Source: Lobosporangium transversale (Eukaryota > Mortierellomycota > Mortierellomycetes > Mortierellales > Mortierellaceae). From it: a stretch of 64,000 nucleotides of DNA. Each line of letters opens with the position of its first letter. Position 1 is the stretch's first letter. The stretch spans positions 1,488,001 to 1,552,000 of the forward strand of contig NW_019028979.1 of assembly GCF_002105155.1 (NCBI RefSeq), in the 5' to 3' direction. The position numbers were made by a program, and so were the translations under genes. Shown one piece after another: positions 31,121-42,039 of the stretch. The notes beneath the pieces are model-generated. The model was given only the letters and a program-made list of their open reading frames with translations. It was not told the origin of the DNA and did not search any database.

Positions 31121-32671
31121 CTATGAGCTTGGACCAAGGTTCCTCATGGGAATCTCCTGATATCCTTTTTCCTCCACTGGATGACCCTTCTCAGGCAAGA
31201 TAGCCTGTGGTGATCGTCCTGAGGAAGTGGTAGCAGTGCTAATCAAGGTCGTGGTGGTGATGTTGTTAGGTACTGATGTGGGACTCATATTTACGGATGG
31301 ACTCATTGGATGTGCATTAGCGTTGACGGGGGGTGGGGGTGGAAAATATCCAGGATGATGTTGCTGTGGTGGGGACGATTGCTGGTACGAGCCAGCATGG
31401 TATTGATCTGCTGTATTCATGCCTCCAGGGATATGGCCTTGTCCGTAACCTTGATTTCTTCCCTGAGCATAGTACGGATTATAATACTCATCCTCTGGTG
31501 GGGCATCATAACCATTGTTGCTGTCTCCGTATCCTCCTCCAGCACCCTGTTGACCATAACCTTTATGACCACCCTCTTGGTAGTATCCATGGGTTGGCTG
31601 TGGTATCTGAGGTTGGGGCTTGTTAGTGTAAGTCCTTGCTACGGCAGCGCCACTAACAACACCAGCTACGGTCGCAGGGCTAGAAACTCCAGCATCGCGA
31701 TGTCCCTCATCCATTGACGGCACTTTGGAGAACTGGTTGTTGGACTGGCTTGACCAAGGCATGATTGCATTTTCCATCCGCTTAATCCTTTGTTTACGAA
31801 GGTACCACCATGTCCCGAACGCCACCAGAAATAGTACCAGTCCTGCCATCTATGAAATATTTTATCCATTATTTATAATGATAAATATGTCAGCACCAGA
31901 AAATTTCCCGAAGGCAAAATAAAAAATAAAAAAAAAAAAAGAACCTTGGAACATAGTTGAAACAAATATAAACTCTTTTTTTTTTTTTTTTTTTTTTTTT
32001 AAGAAAGTGCGACTTACAATAGCTACGATCACAATGACAAACGTCTTTGGTTGAGAATCCTCACTGTCAGGAGTGGATGGGTCAGTGGATTCAGGTGAAG
32101 CGGAGGTTGAGGCCGATTTTGAGGCTCGTCTACTTGTAGTGCCTGATGTGGTGGTGGTGGTGGGCGCCAAGGTGGTGGTCGTTGGCGTAACGTTAGGAGC
32201 AGGCAAGATGGTGATGCTTTTACATTCAGCTCTGTAGCTTTTCTTGAAAAAATTTCGTACGGCCCAGTATTCACCCTCATAGAAGACATGGAATGAATTG
32301 TTCAGACATGTGCCTGTGGTTCCTCCAGGAACGGTGGCATTTCCAACGTTGGGTACAGTCCAGGTAAAAGGGGATGCCCACGTTGTGATCTCTGTGTTTG
32401 CAATCGATACTCCAGTGTCGCAAACGAGGGTTGCCCTCATCGATACGATATCTGCGACCTTTGGTGAGGAAGCATCCGAACTCCAATCTAAAACCAAGGG
32501 CTGTCCAGCTTCAAACGACCCAGAGTTGGGGGAAGAACAAAGGATATCGGCTCGAGCCACAGACAAGCATGTCATCAAGCATCCAGCGACAATAAGATAA
32601 ATGGATCTTCTTGAGCGACGCAAGGAAGAGTTTATAGGCCGCGATGAGGCCAGGGAATTTGGAGATGGCAT
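31121..32671 (-). CDS. Kre9/Knh1-like type I membrane protein, second copy
   Basis: Two exons (32671-32018 and 31849-31121) give 460 aa. The start is the ATG at 32671; the longer frame begins at GTG. An N-terminal basic stretch and hydrophobic core (SIYLIVAGCLMTCLSVARA) form the signal sequence. The Ig-like domain begins DILCSSPNSGSFEAGQPLVL and includes FTWTVPNVGN and SFHVFYEGEYWAVRNFF. A Thr/Ser-rich mucin-like stalk follows (TTTTLAPTTTTTSGTT). The transmembrane helix is split by the intron: FVIVIVAI in exon 1, MAGLVLFLVAFGTWWYL in exon 2. The tail is rich in Gly, Tyr, Gln and Pro. The domain order matches the gene at 27379, so the two are local paralogues. A cell-surface sensor role is inferred. 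Confidence 0.85.
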
Positions 32672-33507
32672 CTCTTGAGGTTTCCCAGTCGATGGGTGTA
32701 TAGAAGATATTAAAGGGATAAAGGGAATTGCGGTGAAAGATTGCTCCTTGTTCCTGAATTTTATTTGTCGCACAGCGTTTTGTTTCAGAAAAACTTTGGC
32801 GTGTATACAGGGATAACACTGTGAGGCGTGGGAGTTGGAGTTGGGTGGTCTAATGCGTATATGCTAGATGCTATGAGGACGTGAAGTGTATGATAATAAT
32901 GGTAGTAATAAGGTGAACACTTTGCTATATGAGATGAGGTTGTTTTCGAATGAATGTGGGAAGGCGTCCTGCTCACTTTCTTCCTGAATTGAATGGGATG
33001 AGATGCAATGTAATTTGTACAAAAAGTATGAAGGGGTGATGGGAGAATGAGGACACAAATGAATGAAGGCAGACAAGAAAGAAAAGAAGGTAAAAAGGAA
33101 GAGCAAAGGGTCACATGAATACCATTAGAAAAGCAACATGCACTAAACGTGTTGCTTACCCACCATGCATCCCTGGGTACACCTCATTTCCCGTAATAAA
33201 TGCTAGTGTCAAGGGCATTTGGGCATTAGGGCATTCTTTAAAAAGAAAAAGCTCTCTTTTTTGGGGAGGGATCGAAATGTCGTTACACATCACCATATTA
33301 AATGTTATGGAGTATAAATAAGCAGTGCGCTGGTAAAAAATTAATCTTATCCAATTATTCGCAATATTTATTTTCTGTCTCATTTACATGGGTCTTGTAT
33401 AGGGACACAAAATATAGAATAATTGAACAAAATCACCGGACTCCAACGCTGGCGATGGTACCGCCTATGTACCTGGCCGCTTGGAGTAGCTCTATGTGAT
33501 TTTTTTT
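32672..33507 (-). other. promoter of the second Kre9-like gene and 3' flank of the CBS gene
   Basis: The minus-strand leader at 32690-33110 is C/T-rich on the sense strand. The remainder is 3' UTR of the upstream CBS gene. No gene seen. Confidence 0.55.
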
Positions 33508-34603
33508 TTACTCATCATTATCGATTAATCCACTCAGGACGCGGAATACGTCGGTCAGGCTGACAACACCAACAGCACACCCGTTATCGTTCACTACCCA
33601 CATGCGATGAGCTTTTGTTGCCTGTAGTTTCGAAAGTGTGTAACCAAAAGTGGACTTTGCGTTCACATCAAGAATGGGGTATTGGTCCTATATTTGTTTC
33701 AGAGGGAGGGAAAAAAAATTGAGACTTTACGAGTTAGTCACATGTAAGTAGCGTCTTAATTTGTCTTTTCGAGGATCTAAACACGAAAGTAACTCTTCAC
33801 ATTTACCTCTCCGTTTTCGATACCTTGTGACAATCGGATCTTGCAGACAAGCTGGAAACAACTGATCCACAGCCACGATGTCCTTAAATTTTTCATGATA
33901 TGCTAATAAGAGAAATAGAAGTTTTTCATTTCAGGAACAAGTCAAAGCGAAGAAAAAAAAAAAAAAAAAAAAAAAAAGAGGTAGCATAAAACCTACTTTG
34001 ATATCAGTCATACTGATGTTGCCTAAAAGCATACCCTGATCATCAAGGACTGCAAGGGAAGAGACACTATTTGTACCTACACGAAAGAGCTCATGATAAG
34101 TACATATACAAATGGTGATTGAAAGGGTAATTACATCTCTAGACATATTTAACGTACTCATTGAAACCAGAGCATCCAAGACCTTTTCTTCACCGTTCAC
34201 AGATAGGACCTTGCCACTGGCGAGGCCACATTGTTGGAGCTATATATATATAAAGATTGTCTTCAGTTTCTGCATTTCAATTCAACTACACCAATGCAAT
34301 TGGTTATTGTCGCCTACACTCTTTTGCATCACGGGCTGCAACTGGGGATATTCGCTCAGCTACAAGTTGATAGGGATGAGAGAAAAAGGTTCAAAAGGAC
34401 TGTTAAGCATTAAGGGTCGCTGCTTTTGCTAATCCCGGTAAAAATATATGGACACAGGCATAACAATCGCATTGTCCAAGTTATAAACGTTACATGACGC
34501 ATTAAATAGTCCAGAGTCGATGATTGAGACAAGATGCCCTTCATATTGCCCTCCGCATCCATAACAGCCACTATTGATAGCACAGGATATAGAGATCAAT
34601 GCC

Positions 34604-34637
<34 letters not shown>

Positions 34638-35427
34638 CTTGATGCTCATAATATCATAATACCATTTTCACGAAACTACAGACTTTCACATGGGACCTAC
34701 CGCGATGAATTCCTGTACCAAAATCATGCACCACGGCCCCTAATCTAGAGTCTGCCATGACTGTGCAAAATGGATCTTTGCCTGACAAATCTAGAAAATT
34801 TTCAAAAAAAAAAGTTAGTCTGCAAAAACCAGTTTGTTGTTGTTCTGAAATGTTTCATGAGGATAGAACAAGGTTATAGGCATGACTAACCAGAAGCCAG
34901 TTTTACAGGGACGTTCTGACTATTGCTCGTCCGCTGGATCAGATCACGCATCTCCATGGTTTGATCCTCAAGGGGAACCTCCATCTTTTTCAACAACAAT
35001 AGAATGTAGGTCATCAAGTCTCCATAGTCAAACATCCCGACATACATCTTCTTGGTGTTATCATAGACAGGCGCAGACGTGATCCCATTGTTCAGTAACA
35101 CCTATCATTCAGAAAAACATCCAGAGTTCATCAGTGATCAGATCAACTCTTTCTTTTTCTTTTTCTTTTTCTTTTTCTTTTTCTTTTTCTTTTTTTTTTT
35201 TTATTTGTACAATCAAGTTGAATATCCTTGTGAGACAATCCTGCCGTTGTTCTTTAGAAAGAAAAAAAAAAATCCATGACTCATGCAGGTAGAAATAATT
35301 GTCTATTTTCTGGGGTTTGGAGCAGTAAACCGAGTCCTCATTTTACCTCGCAAGCATCTTCCACAGTGGCATCAGCATCACTAAGGAGAGTTGAATGAGT
35401 TTGTTGGTTAATTCCTTGTCTCGCGTG

Positions 35428-35458
<31 letters not shown>

Positions 35459-35624
35459 TTTTTTTAGAAATGAATTCAAAAAAGTCGAAAGGATTGGCGT
35501 ACATGGTGACGAGCTTTTGCTTTTCTACAAGTGTACCAACTTTGACCATGGTCCAGTCGTGGGAGGTAGTGGTTAGACCCTCTCGATGTTGTCGTTGATT
35601 TTGAAATACTCTATCGGTTCCCAT
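33508..35624 (-). CDS. four-CBS protein, AMPK/SNF1 gamma-subunit-like
   Basis: Nine exons (35624-35503, 35380-35347, 35101-34891, 34790-34701, 34570-34494, 34239-34158, 34076-33997, 33902-33807, 33687-33508) keep phase and give 323 aa, the size of yeast Snf4. Four CBS motifs can be read: KLVTIDADATVEDACEVLL with ITSAPVYD; FGTGIHRVAVMDAEGNMKGI; NSVSSLAVLDDQGMLLGNIS; KAHRMWVVNDNGCAVGVVSL. Gamma subunits bind adenine nucleotides between CBS pairs and control the kinase. Similarity to plant-type or Sds23-like CBS proteins cannot be excluded, so the AMPK assignment is inference. Exon 2 is only 34 nt. Introns contain long homopolymers, a (CTTTTT)n run at ~35155-35190 and a GT repeat near 35426. Confidence 0.85.
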
Positions 35625-35657
35625 TATTGTTTATGATGAGTGTTGAAAGTTGGGAAG

Positions 35658-35701
<44 letters not shown>

Positions 35702-35703
35702 TC

Positions 35704-35735
<32 letters not shown>

Positions 35736-36226
35736 ATTGAATGAGATGGACAATGGAAAAAAAAAAAAAAAAAAAAAAAAAAAGAAACGATTTTATTGCC
35801 AAAAAGCTGACACGAGGGAAAATCTGTACTCGTGCAACCATTGGATGGAACAATGTCTGTCACCAAACCGAGCGCTTCGCCGAGAGCCAGAACCATTTTT
35901 TTTTTAAATACCTCTCCCCCCCAAAGCAATACAGCTAGGACCAATGCAAACATAAATATATATATATACATGTATATAAAAGCTCCCTCGAATCCACAAT
36001 AAACTGGAATATTGACATTCTAATCTGAAGGAAATACTGCACACAAAAAGACCAAAGCCATTGGACACATGTTTGATAAAGAAGCTCATGTCAAGTGCTT
36101 ACGAGCTTGGGTAAAACGTCATTTTATGTTCAAATGTATGAGATTTGGATATTTAACAGTTGCTAGTAAAATTGGCTTTTTTATTTTATTTTATTTTTTT
36201 ATTTTCCAACAAGAGAACAGTACTGC
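35625..36226 (-). other. intergenic region, CBS gene to Arb2-like gene
   Basis: It holds an (AAT)n microsatellite, two long A runs and a TATATA stretch near 35956. The frames here are Lys/Asn homopolymer artefacts. Confidence 0.55.
35660..35701 (+). repeat. (AAT)14 microsatellite
   Basis: A perfect trinucleotide run of AAT sits just upstream of the CBS gene start, followed directly by a poly-A run of about 27. Confidence 0.9.
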
Positions 36227-37211
36227 TTAACCATCGACAACGGTTTCGTCAACATTCTCATCATCAGCCTCATCATCAACCCCATCATCCGCGTCGAACG
36301 CGACCATGGCAGTCGTAGGATCATCTTCTCTTAAAGGCACGATTTCATTCATATGCTTCTCCAGGGTGTTATCCCGATCCTTTCTTGCTTGGAAGAACTT
36401 GAATATGTCTGGCATCGCATCCACGATCGTGAAATCAAACTCCTGAGATCCAGCCATAACACAGTTGCAGCCAACAATCTCTCGAAACTCGACCTTACCC
36501 TTTTCTCCTTGCTCCGATTGCATGTACGTGACAGTATTCTATGTGATTACAAAAGAAAAAAACAAAAAAAGTTTAAAAGGTGTAATGATTAAAATGAGAT
36601 GTTTCTTTTCTTTTTTTTTTTTTTTTATTTTTTTTATTTTTTTTATTATTATTATTATCCCACTTACCAGTGACAGCCATTTCCGGAACTTGGATTCCGG
36701 ATAGGGAGTAATGGTATGAGAGCTATCAATGACGGCAACGGCAGAGACACGATCCTTAAATGCATCAACTAGCATAGTTTATAAAACAAGTGAGTAAATC
36801 TTTAATCATCGAGGGCAAAGAAGACAGTTCAATCCAGCGATTTGAACCCTCAGAAGGCTTACATTGTTCATGAAGAGCCTGGATCAGTGCATGACCGCCA
36901 TATTTGTGAGCGATAAAGAAAATCTCGCGCGAGGCAAAGGTTCTATAAAGATCAAGAACCACAGCATTTGTCTTTTAATATATATTGTTTGTCTATATAA
37001 AAGACTTTTTTTTTTTTTTTTTTTTTCCTTTGCAATAGCAATAGGGATTGTTAAGCAGGGATTTCATGCTCGGCGGTGAACAAACTTACTGGACATATTG
37101 GCGAAGGACATAGTCAACATGTTCCTCAGGGCTTCCAGAGTCTAAATTGTGAATCCAAAACTCCTTTTTAGTGGACAGCGAAATCACGTAGTAAAGGCTA
37201 AATTAAATATT

Positions 37212-37247
<36 letters not shown>

Positions 37248-37591
37248 AAACATACTTGGGATCATCTTGTATTGTTTCTTTATATTAATGGGGAGTGTCA
37301 GCTGTAGATGGATAGATGGATGGATAGATAGATAGATAGATAGGAGGAGGAGGAGTAAGTGATGAGGTCAAATGTTCCTTTTTCCCAAGCATTGACTATT
37401 AAAGAGATTGTTTGGTCATTGATCAGAAAGCTTACTGAAGGGCATCCGTCGACCCAGAAATGGGTGTTGGGATTTGTTATGAGTACACCGAAACCTTCTT
37501 GACGAGCCCAACGGACAACAGAAAGCATGGATCCAATCTATTTTGCAAAAAAAAAGTCGGACTGTCAGCTGTCAATTGTCAGACCAATCTT

Positions 37592-37630
<39 letters not shown>

Positions 37631-37663
37631 GGAATGAGGGGGGAATGAGGGGGGAATGAGAGG

Positions 37664-37695
<32 letters not shown>

Positions 37696-38169
37696 TACCT
37701 CGACATGATGATTGGCGAGCAATCGACGCGACCAAGAGCCAAGACTATGTTACATTCAGACAAATGGAAAAAAGTTTTAAAGATCAGGAGAATGTCCAAT
37801 TAAATCAAAGATTAACGTGGATCAGCAAACAGGGAAAGTGATCTTACGACTCATTTGTTGACGCGACAAGGACCAGCAAACGCTTGCAATCTTTGGCATC
37901 ATTCCTTTAAAAGGGAGGGAAAAAAATTAAAAAAAAAAAAAAAAAAAAAAGGTAGAAAGCTTTAAATAACATTTACAGCATAGATGGATTCATTCTGTCA
38001 TCAGGGTCAATATGAATGAATATGAATGTGTACATACGAAATCAAAATGTGGGCATATGGAGTATCAGTTCCTTCGGCATCCACAGGTACGGTTGCTTTG
38101 ACCATTCCGCATTCATCCTCAATGCGCTTGATCATGATTCGCATAATAGCATCTTTTTAAGAGATTTGT

Positions 38170-38204
<35 letters not shown>

Positions 38205-38587
38205 AAGGATAGTAATTGGTTATTGATGAGTGGATAGGATGGAAGAAGGCCAAGCAGATGAGACTCACCTCCCAAGGCGCGAGCATGGGCTTCCTGATAT
38301 TCTCGATTCTTTGCCTTCAAATCAAACACGTATTGTTTCCCTAATGGTTCATGATTGTACGAATGATGATGAGGGCAAGGATTTAGTGGACATGGATTTT
38401 AATATGGTTTTATTATTTTTCAGGAAGAGAAAAAAATAAAAAAAAGTACGTGCAAGATGTACGTATGTTGTATTTTCACACCTGACTCGTCAATGAGATG
38501 ACCGTGTTCATCGATGGAGTACTTTAATTCCTCAAGGGTCTCTCCAAAGGTAGGAGGAGGAGGTCGCTTGATGCGGCGGCGATACAT
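36227..38587 (-). CDS. Arb2-domain protein (ARB2A/FAM172A-like)
   Basis: Ten exons (38587-38482, 38340-38269, 38152-38038, 37904-37848, 37744-37699, 37537-37436, 37163-37090, 36942-36863, 36768-36668, 36538-36227) give ~354 aa. The N-terminus carries TFGETLEELKYSIDEHGHL, a conserved Arb2/FAM172 opening. The alpha/beta-hydrolase-like core follows: KRLLVLVAST, SWSRRLLANHHVEIGSMLSV, GFGVLITNPNTHFW, GSPEEHVDYVLRQYV and FFIAHKYGGHALIQAL, where the usual Ser of the nucleophile elbow is replaced by Lys. The C-terminus is highly acidic with repeated DDE motifs. In fission yeast Arb2 belongs to the ARC complex that loads siRNA on Argonaute, and the animal homologue acts in co-transcriptional splicing control. 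The exon 6/7 junction is the least certain. Confidence 0.82.
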
Positions 38588-39269
38588 ACTCCAACGTGGT
38601 TAGATAGAGAAGAGGGGAGAAAAGAAGAAGAAAAGAAAAGAAAAGGGGGATGAATGAATGAATGACTTGCTGTTGTTGTTTGATGAGTTGATTAGTGTTG
38701 ATGAGTTTCGAAACAATAAAAAAAAAAAAAAAAAAAAGAAAAGGCCGTCACATTATCACATTGAAATGATTGAAAAGTCTGTTAGAATTAAAAAAGGAAG
38801 ACGTGTGCCCTGAAAAAAAAAAAATTTTTTTTTTGTTGTTGCATGGACATGGACATGTTATTCTTCAAGGGCTCTCAGGCTCTCATATCCTTAATACAGC
38901 TGTATTATATATAATAATATGACATGTAGAATAAAAGAGAAGAAAAGAGAAGAAAAGAAAAGATTGTTAGAATAAAATGTCCCTTGGAGAGGATCAGCTT
39001 TGGAACCAGAAAGTAGGGGGGAAGGGGGAGAATGGATGGGCAGGGTGTATGGGATGAAGAGTACGTTGGTCCATGTGATTGCTGAAAATGGTTCTTTCAT
39101 GCCAACACAATGATATGCATTCTAGATGCAAATATTTTATATTTTATTCCAAATAAAAGGATCAATAATAAAAAAGGAGAAGAGATCCCAAAAAATCAGT
39201 TGGCGCGCGAAATAAAAAAAAAAAAAAAAAAAGGAACTATCGCATCACTTGCATGATTTGATTTTTATG

Positions 39270-39305
<36 letters not shown>

Positions 39306-40697
39306 ACAGAGTTTAGACTTTTTGTTAAAACAATCAATTCAGTCAGTCAGTCAGTCGATGCATCCTTCTTTCTTTCTTCTTGTTCTTCTTCTTGTTCTTG
39401 TCCTTTTTTAGTTTCTGTCCTTCCCTTTCGTTGTCTTTTTCTCTTCTTCTTTCCCCCCCTTTTCATCTTTACGCTAGTCCACTTTTCACATCAGACTTTG
39501 CCTCACTCCTGCCACTGCCACTACTACCACCACCACCATCACCACTTTTTTTTATTTTTTTTATTCTCATTGTTCATTGTTCATTGTTCATTGTTCATTG
39601 TTCATTGTTCATTGTTCATTGTTCATTGCTCATTGTTTCAACTGTTGACAAAGGTATTTCATGTTTAAGCTCTTTAATACTCTGCACAAGTAACAACAGC
39701 CAAAAGAGACTGCCATGTTCTTTATTTCATCTTCCTTTTCTCTTATTCTCTTATCCTCTCTTTCTCTTTTTTCTTTTAAAAGGAAAGGATGGTAGGGGAT
39801 GTTATAATTTGGTGTTATCAGAACTGGGTTAGGGAGAAGGGATGGGGGCATGACAGACACCCAAAAATGCCCTTTTAAATTTTTTTTCTAATTATTTGTT
39901 TGTGCTGAGTATTTTTTTCTTTTGTCCACAATTTGGTTTTTGGTTCATAAACACTGCCTATCTGTGTGTGGGTTGCATTTCTTTTGCATCTGCGGTGTTT
40001 TTATTTTATTTTATATATTTATATTATTATTTCTATTGTCTTCTCTTCTGCTCATCAATATCATTGCTCTTTTTTTATTTTTTTTTATTCCTCTCCTGCC
40101 CTTCTTTCCTTCTTCTCTCTTTCTCTTTCCTTCTCTCTTTCTCTTTCCTTTCTTTCTTTCTTTCTTTCTTTCATTCTCTCATTCTTTCATTCTTTCATTC
40201 TCCTCTCCTCTCCTCTTTTGTTTTATTTCACCAACCCAACAGTTCATACATCGGATCCTGTCCCCTCTCTCTCTCTTCCATTCTCTTATCACCATCACCC
40301 ATCACCATCACTTGTTCCTCATCAACCCTTTTTTAGCTTTTTTTTTTTTCTTTCTTCCTTTGCTCTGTCTTCGCTCTGTCTCGCATCACTGTCTTTTAAT
40401 TATTATTTTTTTCCTTCATTCGTATGTGAGTGCTCATGACGGATTCCACTTGCTAATCATTTCTTTTATTACTATCATTATCAGTATTATCGTTATTACC
40501 ACTGTTACTTTTTTTTTTTTTTTTTTGTTTTTATTTTTTTTTATGTATATGTTATTCATATCATTATCATTATTATTATTTTTATTACTATTGCTATCAT
40601 GATGATCATTACTTAATCCATGGCAACTATACATGACCATGACCATCATTTTAAGTATATACTTGAATGCGTTGCTTTTTTTTTTTTATTTTTTTAC

Positions 40698-40733
<36 letters not shown>

Positions 40734-41148
40734 CATTATTATCATTATCTTTAAAGATGTCTGAAAAGAGAATGTAAAAGACGGGTGTGGATGGGTGGTC
40801 CAAATCTTGATGTTTAGTTTGGTCAAACAACCACCCAAACAAAACAACAAAGAGCATGACTTTATTTGAGAATGGGTCCTAGAGTTTTTTTTATTTTTTG
40901 TTGTTGTTGTTGTTGTTGACCAAGAGAGAAATGTTTGTATTATTTGATCACACATTACGTTTGGACATTCAATTCAAACTGTGCTGTGGGTAGTTTAAAA
41001 ATTTCAAATTGGTTTATTATTATTCAACTCGACTCAATCGGATTATACAGATTTATATTTTTTCTTTCTTTCTTTCTTTCTTTCTTTATTATTATCTTTG
41101 TTTAAACTGAATATCAAACTTAATTTCATTCACTCCCTGTTCGTAACC

Positions 41149-41181
<33 letters not shown>

Positions 41182-41689
41182 TTTTGTTTGTTTATATGCA
41201 TTCGCTTTCCTTTTTTTTCCTTTCTCTTCTCTTCTCTTCTCTTCTCTTCTCTCTCTCCTCCATCCTTCCCTTCCACTCCTCACATCTCTTTTGTCTATCC
41301 TTTTTGGATTTTGTCTATTGTAAAACGTGTATGTGCGTCGCCTCCTTCTCTCTTCTCTCTCTTTTTTTTTTTTTTTTTTTTTGTCTGTCTTTTCTTTGGT
41401 CTTGAACTGTGTCCCTGTTGTACGGATAAAAAGTGCGATCCTCCCGCCCTCTTCCCCCTTTTTTTTTTTTTTTTTTTTTTTTCTTGTTTCTCTTCCCTTC
41501 TGTGCACATTCACAAGACAATGCAGCGCCATCATCAACAATGAACCCTTGCGCGGTCTTTTTTTTTTTTTTTTTTAACCTCTTCTTTTAGTCCGTCCTTG
41601 ATGCAATCATCATATTTTCTTCCATTGACCATGATTTACACTTGTTCATCTTGATTGGTGCGCGACTATTTCTTTATTCTTTAGTCTTG

Positions 41690-41727
<38 letters not shown>

Positions 41728-42039
41728 CATTACAAAGCTTAGTCGATTCATTATCGTTCGAGTGTGATTTCCATCCTGATGAATCCTTTTCTGTGCATCA
41801 TTGATCTCTTTCTCAATCTATTTTTTTTTTCTTTCTTTCTTTCTTTGAACCTTCGTTTCAGTGCTATTGTCTGTTCTTCTCCCTAATCTATTTTATACTT
41901 CTTGTTCTTGCTCTCAAAATAGAAAATCGTTTTTTTTTTATTTTTTTTAATTATTGTTGATCGCACACTCACACGAGCCATCGACGCCAACAGAAACAGA
42001 AACAGAATCAAAACCAAAAATCAAATTCACCAAAACCAA
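38588..42039. other. 3.4-kb gene-poor, pyrimidine-rich divergent intergenic region
   Basis: The left part (38588-39240) holds the Arb2-like promoter and A/T-rich sequence. From ~39360 to 41,930 the + strand is strongly C/T-rich with successive simple repeats: (TTCATTG)n, TTTC and ATTC runs at ~40140-40200, (TTA)n at ~40697-40735, (TTTC)n at ~41062-41085, (TTCTC)n at ~41220-41252, and several T runs over 20. Frames are open only because of low complexity (poly-Phe/Ser/Leu on +, poly-Lys/Arg on -). It may be a long promoter and 5' UTR for the C2H2 gene. Confidence 0.6.
39567..39635 (+). repeat. (TTCATTG) heptamer tandem array, ~10 copies
   Basis: About ten head-to-tail copies of a 7-nt unit, nearly perfect with one T-to-C change in the last copy, lie inside the pyrimidine-rich intergenic tract. 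Confidence 0.85.

Noticed and set aside
39896-40602. Overlapping + strand frames of 140-220 codons
   Set aside because: Pure Phe/Ser/Leu sequence from C/T simple repeats in the pyrimidine tract; open only through low complexity.
41092-41577. Frames of 140-160 codons on both strands
   Set aside because: Lys/Arg/Glu on minus and Phe/Ser on plus mirror the same TTCTC and poly-T repeats; no protein-like signal.
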